Assembly: GCF_000482745.1 (NCBI RefSeq)
Contig: NZ_AXWQ01000015.1
Location: 62,001 to 126,000 of the forward strand
Reading direction: 5' to 3'
Origin: Oleidesulfovibrio alaskensis DSM 16109
GTDB lineage: Bacteria; Desulfobacterota; Desulfovibrionia; Desulfovibrionales; Desulfovibrionaceae
DNA length: 64,000 bases
Each line of letters begins with the position of its first letter. Position 1 is the stretch's first letter. A program made the position numbers and the translations under genes. Positions 57,490-64,000 of this stretch are shown here, piece after piece. The notes under the pieces are model-generated. The model ran no database searches, was not told the DNA's origin, and was given only the letters and a program-made list of their open reading frames with translations.

Positions 57490-60033
57490 ATGCCTGACCA
57501 ATTTTTCCCTCATATTTTCCTTTCCGGCACAGCTGAGGCCTCTTCCTTTACAAGTACATCCTCATGGGGACCCAAGCCCCGACTTCGTGAAAGGGACAGA
57601 CGCCAACATGGCGAATATATTACCAGAAAACTGGATCAAGTCTGGACTGCAGCAAAAGAACAGCGAGAAGCACGTACAGCTGTAGCCTTACCGACAAAGC
57701 AGGGGACTTACCTAGAGTTTGAGAGTGCTCCTGGCTTTGATCTGAAGACAGAGAGTCTTGAAAGTCGCATGAAGGGAATTCGCCTTCTTAATATTAGAAC
57801 TGTACAAGAAAAATTAGGGGAAGTGGGTCAACCTCCTGCCCCTGTCACAAGAGCTACGGTTTACATCCCATCCGGAGAAGAAAATTTTTTTCTTGAGCGT
57901 GTTGAGCAGTACCTCAGTAAAGACACCCCTAAGGGGAAACCACAGAACGCTCCTTTGATAGATGGAATCGAAGATATTCGGCTCGCTCTAATCGAGTCGC
58001 TGTGGACGGATGCTCCCTCTATGATGCCAGATCAAGAGCCTGTGTGGTGCGAGGTTTGGCTCAGAGGCGACGATCCCCAAGTTGAGGAAAGTGCTAGGGC
58101 TGTATTTAGGGAATTTGATCTTCCGCAGCAGCATGGCGCATTGAAATTCCCTGAGCGCACTGTGGTCTTAGTGAAAGCTAATCGGGAGCAGCTCGCATCA
58201 CTTATGCATGCCTGCGACGAACTCGCCGAATTCCGTTGCGCAAAAGAGACATCCTCCTTTTTTCTGGAACTGGAAAATGCTGAGCAGCAGGAATGGATTG
58301 CTGACCTTATCAGACGTCTTGAACCTGAAATGGATCCAAGTGTGTCTGTCTGTGTTCTTGATACCGGAGCAAACAACGGCCATCAATTGCTGGCCCCGTT
58401 GTTAAATGATCAAGACTGTCATACCTGTGTCCCCGCATGGGGGGTGGATGATCACAACGGTCACGGTACTCTCATGTGTGGTCTTGCAGGCTATGGAGAC
58501 TTGAATCAGGCGCTGGTAACCGACGGAAGAATAGTTATTCCGTATTGTCTCGAATCAGTAAAAATTCTCCCGCCTGTAGGGAACAACGACCCCAATCTAT
58601 ACGGATATATCACATCACAAGCTACCAGCAGAGCCGAGATCCAAGCTCCCTATCGAAAGCGCTGCCTGTGTATGGCTGTAACATCGATAGATGGTAGAGA
58701 TATGGGGCGACCGTCCTCTTGGTCCGCTGCGATTGATGCTTTGTCCGCTGGAATGTCTGTCAGCCAGTTGGCTCCTGGAGCTAGCTCAGATGGGAATGAT
58801 GATGAAGCCGAAAGGCGGCTTTTCATTATTTCGGCAGGAAATGTTGAAGGACAGGCGGAATGGCAGGCTTATCCTGACAGCAATCTGACGAATTCCGTCC
58901 ACGATCCAGCGCAATCATGGAATGCCCTTGTTGTAGGTGCATATACTGAAAAAGTTGTCATCAAAGACCCTACGCTTGCGGGGCACACCCCCCTGGCAGC
59001 TAGCGGCAGTCTCTCCCCTTACAGCACCACATCTTTGATTTGGGAGCGCAAGTGGCCGGTGAAGCCTGATATCGTCATGGAAGGCGGTAACGTTGTAAAA
59101 GCGCCTGACGGCTTTTGCTCTGAGTGTGAAGACACAGCGCTTCTCTCGCTAAGCCACAGACCTACCCGAAAACAATTTGACTGGGTCAATGCCACAAGTG
59201 CTGCCGCTGCGCAGGCAGGATGGCTTGCAGCGCATCTTCAAGCCGCTTATCCGCAAGCATGGCCCGAGACCATACGGGGTCTGATTGTGCATTCAGCCGG
59301 GTGGACGGACAATATGAGAAAAGACTTTCTCAACTCCGAAAGCAAAACAGATTATGCACGACTGATGAGAGTTTGTGGATATGGCGTCCCCGATCCATAC
59401 CGGGCGTTTCACTGTGCAGCAAACAGCCTTACTTTGATTGCGCAGGAATATCTCCAGCCCTACGGCAAGAAAACAGCAGGTTCTGGTTATTGTACAAAAG
59501 ACATGCACCTTCACGATCTGCCTTGGCCCAAGGACGTATTGCAGGAGCTCGGTGAAACAGAAGTCACTTTGCGGATAACCCTTTCATATTTTGTTGAGCC
59601 TGGGCCGGGGGAAATTGGGTGGAAAGATCGCTACAGATACGCCTCCCACGCCTTAAGATTTGACCTAAACAACACTACGGAAAGCAAAAGTGAATTTCTT
59701 ATCCGAATGAATGCTGCTGCCCGAGAAGAAGATCAAAAGCCGGAAACAGAGAGTGGGAGCGAGAGGTGGCTTATTGGCAAGAATGGTCGCTCCCTCGGCT
59801 CTATTCATTCTGATATTTGGACAGGCTCTGCCGTCGAACTGGCAGCTTGCAACTTGGTGGGGGTTTATCCGGTAATTGGATGGTGGAGAGAACGTCCTTG
59901 GCTCGGTCGTTGGAGTCAGCAAACGAGATACTCCCTCATTGTTTCACTTCATGCACCTGAACAGCATCTTGAACATGCGATTGATATTTATACCCCCGTC
60001 GTCAATAAAATTGCAGTGAAGATTAGCACGTAG
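57490..60033 (+). CDS. ietS: Subtilisin-like (S8) serine protease, IetS-like
   Basis: This 847-residue protein has an N-terminal region of about 280 residues, then an S8 catalytic domain with the triad D291 (VCVLDTGANNG), H325 (DDHNGHGTLMC) and S570 (NATSAAAAQAGW), and an oxyanion asparagine in FIISAGNVEG. A C-terminal domain of about 230 residues (from about 615) is beta-rich and ends without transmembrane helices. There is no signal peptide, so it acts inside the cell. The catalytic serine motif reads ATSAAAAQAG rather than GTSMAAPHVAG, still consistent. Pairing with the ATPase suggests an IetAS-type suicide or defence protease; its target is unknown. Confidence 0.82.
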   Translation: MPDQFFPHIFLSGTAEASSFTSTSSWGPKPRLRERDRRQHGEYITRKLDQVWTAAKEQREARTAVALPTKQGTYLEFESAPGFDLKTESLESRMKGIRLLNIRTVQEKLGEVGQPPAPVTRATVYIPSGEENFFLERVEQYLSKDTPKGKPQNAPLIDGIEDIRLALIESLWTDAPSMMPDQEPVWCEVWLRGDDPQVEESARAVFREFDLPQQHGALKFPERTVVLVKANREQLASLMHACDELAEFRCAKETSSFFLELENAEQQEWIADLIRRLEPEMDPSVSVCVLDTGANNGHQLLAPLLNDQDCHTCVPAWGVDDHNGHGTLMCGLAGYGDLNQALVTDGRIVIPYCLESVKILPPVGNNDPNLYGYITSQATSRAEIQAPYRKRCLCMAVTSIDGRDMGRPSSWSAAIDALSAGMSVSQLAPGASSDGNDDEAERRLFIISAGNVEGQAEWQAYPDSNLTNSVHDPAQSWNALVVGAYTEKVVIKDPTLAGHTPLAASGSLSPYSTTSLIWERKWPVKPDIVMEGGNVVKAPDGFCSECEDTALLSLSHRPTRKQFDWVNATSAAAAQAGWLAAHLQAAYPQAWPETIRGLIVHSAGWTDNMRKDFLNSESKTDYARLMRVCGYGVPDPYRAFHCAANSLTLIAQEYLQPYGKKTAGSGYCTKDMHLHDLPWPKDVLQELGETEVTLRITLSYFVEPGPGEIGWKDRYRYASHALRFDLNNTTESKSEFLIRMNAAAREEDQKPETESGSERWLIGKNGRSLGSIHSDIWTGSAVELAACNLVGVYPVIGWWRERPWLGRWSQQTRYSLIVSLHAPEQHLEHAIDIYTPVVNKIAVKIST

Positions 60034-60140
60034 CCCCTTGCCAATAGGCTAAAAAGTTTTTGCTTTAAAAAGCTCCATATTAAATTACCAGCCCAGAATA
60101 ATGCCCAAGAGGTCCTGGGCCAAGCTAACGAGAGCCATAT

Positions 60141-62873
60141 ATGCCGCTTAAGAAAGTTAGAATAGAAAAGACCACAAGGCCCTATAAGCACTCTGAGACC
60201 ATGTCCATGCGGCCCGATGTGGGGACGCAGACGCAGTTTCGCAAGAAGCGCGGCCCCAAGACCTACCTCTATGACTCCTCCTTAGCTCCGTCTATGAACT
60301 GGGACGAAGGTTCAGCAAGGGGGTATGGCGAATGGCTCATCCAGTGCATCGAGGATGCGGCGCGGGAAGAGAACCTCGCATTCGATTCCCCACGTGAATT
60401 CAAGCGGGGCTGCGATATCATCAGAGTCTATGGCCTGCGTGACGCTGTGCAGCTTCTCAAAGGCATAAGCAAGCCATTCCTTGAATGGACAGGCAAGGCC
60501 GAGCGGCTTTCTTTCGATGTTCCCACACTGCCGCTTTTCGTCCACGAACGTCTTTCCACCAAAGCGATCATTGAGACCCTCAAGGTACACCGGAAAGACA
60601 AGGGCGTGGTTCAGGGCAACCTGATGGACTTCTTCAACGAGCCGGACTTGTCTGCCGTGGACAAGGTGCTCAAGTCCTATGAGTATCAGGATCAGTGGGT
60701 GAACCGTATGATCCTGGGCGACTCCCTTGTGGTCATGAACTCGCTGCTCGAATATGAGTCCATGGGCGGTAAGGTGCAGATGATCTATATGGATCCGCCG
60801 TACGGCGTGAAGTTTGGTTCCAACTTCCAGCCGTTCGTCAAGAGTAACGATGTAAAGGACAACAGCGATGACGACATGACTCGCGAGCCGGAAATGGTGA
60901 AAGCGTATCGCGATACATGGGAGTTAGGCCTTCACTCGTACTTGACGTACATGCGCGATCGGTTGTTGTTAACGCAAGAGCTACTTACTGAGTCTGGCTC
61001 GGTATTTGTCCAAATTTCAGATGAAAATATACACCACGTTAGGCAATTATTGGACGAAGTCTTTGGAGCAGAGAATTTTGTTTCTCAAATCAGTTTTCAA
61101 ACAACATCTGGATTTGAAACGAATACTATAGCTACGCTAGGAGATTTTTTGTTGTGGTATGCCAAAGACAAGCAAAAAGTGAAGGTAAACAAGTTATTCT
61201 TGCCTCAGGCCGCTACTATCGGTGAAGGTAACGCCAGATGGGTTTTGCTAGAAGACGGGACGTATCGTGGTGTAACCGCAGCAGAGATAAGAGGGGAACA
61301 GGCATTGTCGGGGGGAAGCAAACTCTACTCCCCAGGAGATTTACAGTCACAAGGGGCTTCAAAGAATCCCCAACCTTTCGAGTATGATGGAAAAACTTAT
61401 TATCCGAATGCAAATGCTCATTGGAAGGCAAATTATCCAGAAGGGATGGAGAGGTTAGCACAGGCCGGTAGAATCCATGTTGCGAAAAGCAGTTTAAGGT
61501 TTAGACGTTTTCATTCAGATTTTCCGTTTAAAGAAATTGGTAATATTTGGACTGACACAATTACTGGTAGTTTCACAGAGAAAAAGAAATACGTCGTCCA
61601 GACAAACACAAAAGTTATTCAGAGATGTTTGCTGTTGACAACTGATCCTGGTGACCTTGTTTTTGATCCAACTTGTGGAAGTGGCACAACTGCACTTGTG
61701 TCTGAGCTGTGGGGGCGGCGGTGGATTACGGCGGATGTCAGCCGTGTCCCCCTAGCTTTGGCAAAACAACGACTTCTCACTTCAACATTTCCTTGGTTTG
61801 AGCTTCGAGATAATGCATCCGGGCCGAGTGGCGGTTTTGTGTACGAACGCAAGCAAAACGCCAAAGGCGAAGAAATTGGGGGGATAGTCCCTCACATCAC
61901 TTTGAAATCAATTGCGAATAATGAGCCGCCAAGTGAGAAAGTTCTCGTCGATAAGCCAAATGAAGAAAATGGTATCACTCGTGTCTGTGGTCCCTTCTGC
62001 TTCGAGGCATCAATCCCGACCCCCGTGGATTGGGAAGGCGATGGTGAAGAAGACAGTTGTCCCGCTATCGCGGAATCCCACACGTCCTTCGTCGAGCGCA
62101 TGCTTGAAGTTCTTCGTAAAAGTCCGGTGCTGCATCTCAGAGGCGGGAAAACTGTTACCCTCGAACAGGTAAGGCAACCGGCCAAGGCACTTAACCTCTC
62201 TGCAGAGGGTTTGGCAAAGAATGGTGGCGATGAACGGAAGCCGGTCGCCTTAGTCTTTGGCCCTGAGAACGGAGCCGTGAGCGAAAAGCTCGTTGCCGAG
62301 GCGGCACGGGAGTCCTACCAAAAGAGTTACCACCACTTGTACGTTATCGGCTTCGCCATTGAGCCTAAGGCGCGAGAGTTCATCGAGCATTGCGAAGTCG
62401 TAAGCAGTATCCCGGCTACTTATGTCCAGGCAACCCCGGACATCCTCATGGGCGACTTGCTCAAGAACATGCGTTCCAGCCAGATTTTTTCTGTGTGCGG
62501 CCTGCCGGATGTGGAGGTTTACGACAGAGGCAAGGGTAAGTTCCAGGTGGAGCTTCTCGGCCTCGACACGTTCGACCCGGCAACCATGGAGTCGGACCAC
62601 CGTAAGGGCAACGATGTTCCGGCATGGTTCCTTGATACCAATTACAACGACTCCTGTTTCCATGTGTGTCAGGCGTTCTTCCCCCGCACCAATGCTTGGG
62701 ACAGCCTCAAGAAAGCACTCAAGGCCGATTACGACGCAAGCGTGTGGAAGCACCTTGCTGGCACCAAGTCTATTCCCTTTGATGCACCAGAGACCGGCAA
62801 GATCGCCGTCAAGGTCATCGACGACCGAGGCAACGAGTTGCTGGTGGTGAAAGAAGTCGAAGGAGCGGCATAA
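60141..62873 (+). CDS. Type III-like DNA adenine methyltransferase (Mod) with extended C-terminus
   Basis: This 910-residue protein has an N-terminal domain of about 185 residues, a beta-class DNA methyltransferase core with motif IV DPPY at 218-221 and the SAM motif DPTCGSGT at 509-516, and a C-terminal extension of about 330 residues not found in classical Mod proteins of about 650 residues. Motif order (IV before I) places the specificity region between them. That part (about 60950-61800) is AT-richer than the ends, as if exchanged. It probably methylates adenine and guides the helicase-nuclease encoded by the overlapping next gene (TAATG). The start ATG 60141 has no strong ribosome site. 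Confidence 0.88.
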   Translation: MPLKKVRIEKTTRPYKHSETMSMRPDVGTQTQFRKKRGPKTYLYDSSLAPSMNWDEGSARGYGEWLIQCIEDAAREENLAFDSPREFKRGCDIIRVYGLRDAVQLLKGISKPFLEWTGKAERLSFDVPTLPLFVHERLSTKAIIETLKVHRKDKGVVQGNLMDFFNEPDLSAVDKVLKSYEYQDQWVNRMILGDSLVVMNSLLEYESMGGKVQMIYMDPPYGVKFGSNFQPFVKSNDVKDNSDDDMTREPEMVKAYRDTWELGLHSYLTYMRDRLLLTQELLTESGSVFVQISDENIHHVRQLLDEVFGAENFVSQISFQTTSGFETNTIATLGDFLLWYAKDKQKVKVNKLFLPQAATIGEGNARWVLLEDGTYRGVTAAEIRGEQALSGGSKLYSPGDLQSQGASKNPQPFEYDGKTYYPNANAHWKANYPEGMERLAQAGRIHVAKSSLRFRRFHSDFPFKEIGNIWTDTITGSFTEKKKYVVQTNTKVIQRCLLLTTDPGDLVFDPTCGSGTTALVSELWGRRWITADVSRVPLALAKQRLLTSTFPWFELRDNASGPSGGFVYERKQNAKGEEIGGIVPHITLKSIANNEPPSEKVLVDKPNEENGITRVCGPFCFEASIPTPVDWEGDGEEDSCPAIAESHTSFVERMLEVLRKSPVLHLRGGKTVTLEQVRQPAKALNLSAEGLAKNGGDERKPVALVFGPENGAVSEKLVAEAARESYQKSYHHLYVIGFAIEPKAREFIEHCEVVSSIPATYVQATPDILMGDLLKNMRSSQIFSVCGLPDVEVYDRGKGKFQVELLGLDTFDPATMESDHRKGNDVPAWFLDTNYNDSCFHVCQAFFPRTNAWDSLKKALKADYDASVWKHLAGTKSIPFDAPETGKIAVKVIDDRGNELLVVKEVEGAA

Positions 62874-64000
62874 TGGGCAGCTTCGAAGTCGACAGTCCGA
62901 TTATTTGCTCCCCGTTTGAGGAACCTGTGGAGCACTGGCTTCTCAAGGAAGGCGAGGAGCCGCAGCGCATCAAGGGGCGGCGGCCTCCGCTGCTCTTCTC
63001 TCCCCGCGACCAAAAGAATCCTTGGGAAGAGAATGAAATCATTAGGCAGAGCAAGGCGTATGCTCCGGCGTACGAGTTGTTCATGGTCGCCCGGATTCGC
63101 GATGCTGTGAAGCGGTGGCGCGAAGAAGGCTATCCTGGCGTCACCAGAACAACCCTCGATCTGCTGAAATACTGGAGCAGAAAGGGGAGAGAGTTCCGGT
63201 TGTTTTTCGCGCAGATGGAAGCGGCGGAAGTCGTCATTTTTCTCAACGAGGCACGGCAGGACTTCCTTCAAGGCATCAATGTCCCCATTGATGACGTGAA
63301 TGAGAACCAGAAGCGCGAGGGCATGAAGGCGTTTCTTCGGTACGCCTGCAAGATGGCGACGGGAACGGGCAAAACAACGGTCATGGGCATGATCGCGGCG
63401 TGGTCGATCTTGAATAAGGTGGCGAACAAGCAGGACGCACGCTTTTCAGACACCGTGCTGGTTGTCTGCCCGAACGTCACGATCCGCGACCGTCTTCGCG
63501 AGCTTGAGCCCAACATGGGAGAGGCGAGCGTGTACCGGAAACGTGATCTTGTTTCGCCCGACCTGATGCCGGACCTGCGGCGCGGACGGTTCATCATCAC
63601 CAACTGGCACACCTTTGAGCTGCAATCCGTTCAGGGCGGTTCTAAAGTAGTTAAGCGTGGCGTGAAGCTCATCACCCGCGAGAAGATTCGCATCGACAAG
63701 AAGAACGACACGTACAGAGGGACGCGCCTTCTCACTGAGGACACGTTTAACCAGCAAGTTGCAACGGGACTTCTGACGGTCATCAATGAGACCACAGACA
63801 ATCAGGGGCGGCGGATCATTGAAGTCGAGTCTTCGCGCCACGTGGAGAGCGATGCGGCATGGGCTCTCAGGGTGTTGGGCCGCGATAGCGGGACCAAGGG
63901 TAATATTCTGGTCATGAACGACGAGGCACACCACGCCTATCGCATCCGTCCTCGCCAGGAAGAGGAGCAGGTAAACCTCTTAGATGATGATCCCGAAGAT
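62873..64000 (+). CDS. Type III-like restriction helicase (Res), partial at window end
   Basis: The first 376 codons are in the window and the frame is open at its edge. A GSFEVDSPIICSPFEEP start leads to a superfamily 2 helicase/translocase domain: P-loop ATGTGKTT at 162-169, TVLVVCPNVTIRDRL, and motif II DEAH at 350-353. Such proteins cut unmodified DNA after ATP-driven movement together with Mod; the nuclease domain would lie further on, outside the window. The start ATG overlaps the mod stop (TAATG). It differs from classical Res (usually METGTGKT), so it is a divergent relative. Confidence 0.85.
   Translation, partial: MGSFEVDSPIICSPFEEPVEHWLLKEGEEPQRIKGRRPPLLFSPRDQKNPWEENEIIRQSKAYAPAYELFMVARIRDAVKRWREEGYPGVTRTTLDLLKYWSRKGREFRLFFAQMEAAEVVIFLNEARQDFLQGINVPIDDVNENQKREGMKAFLRYACKMATGTGKTTVMGMIAAWSILNKVANKQDARFSDTVLVVCPNVTIRDRLRELEPNMGEASVYRKRDLVSPDLMPDLRRGRFIITNWHTFELQSVQGGSKVVKRGVKLITREKIRIDKKNDTYRGTRLLTEDTFNQQVATGLLTVINETTDNQGRRIIEVESSRHVESDAAWALRVLGRDSGTKGNILVMNDEAHHAYRIRPRQEEEQVNLLDDDPED

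Noticed and set aside
1..64000. CRISPR array
   Set aside because: No regularly spaced direct repeats were seen anywhere in the window.

Overview
The window looks like a Gram-negative, anaerobic, sulfate-reducing bacterium of the Desulfovibrionales, closest in my reading to Oleidesulfovibrio (Desulfovibrio) alaskensis; I could not run a search to confirm this. The reasons are the Desulfovibrio-type small Cys-rich proteins (PxxKW family, dual-CXXC protein), a ferredoxin-type 2-oxoacid oxidoreductase, a Mn-dependent pyrophosphatase, a Kdo/Lpt lipopolysaccharide locus, several chemoreceptors and the moderately GC-rich coding style.

Region 1 (1-16700) is mostly plus-strand core metabolism: an alpha/beta hydrolase, an MTA/SAH-type deaminase, a PxxKW protein, an M20 hydrolase, mnmG, a PilZ-like membrane protein, a CorC-like CBS protein followed by lnt, prfB with a programmed +1 frameshift, a GGDEF protein, a MinD-like ATPase, an HU protein, dapF, dapA, glpX and a small exported protein. 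Region 2 (16700-22130) holds korA-korB-dsrE and ferritin on the minus strand, a dual-CXXC miniprotein, a divergent pair (CysH-like reductase and PNPOx-like protein) and two tandem tRNA-Arg(ACG) genes with a good promoter and terminator.

Region 3 (22200-29320, minus) encodes envelope and housekeeping functions: a Skp/OmpH-like lipoprotein, an MltC-like transglycosylase, a SpoIID/LytB protein, miaA, coaD, rsmD and a beta-CASP metallo-hydrolase. Region 4 (29400-30610, plus) has a LOG-family protein and tadA. Region 5 (30800-42210, minus) runs pyrG, kdsA, kdsC, lptC, lptA, lptB, rpoN, hpf, ptsN, rapZ, then a mannose-type PTS (IIA, IIB, IIC, no IID) and ppaC. It combines Kdo synthesis, LPS export, sigma-54 and PTS-linked regulation.

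Region 6 (42400-51310) contains purQ, small hypotheticals, an NSS sodium symporter translationally coupled to a 34-residue MetS-like subunit, gpmI, rsfS, a Cache-domain chemoreceptor and a Pmp3/YqaE peptide. Region 7 (51314-54007) is a chemoreceptor with a C-terminal H-NOX haem domain that keeps the distal tyrosine linked to O2 binding.

Region 8 (about 54300-64000) is an accessory, AT-richer defence island. It has a tRNA-Ser-tail-like sequence, a decayed IS3-family element bounded by recognisable inverted repeats, a two-gene AAA ATPase/subtilisin module resembling IetAS, and a large type III-like DNA methyltransferase coupled to a DEAH restriction helicase that runs off the window end. The methyltransferase has a mosaic, AT-rich central segment where its specificity region should lie.
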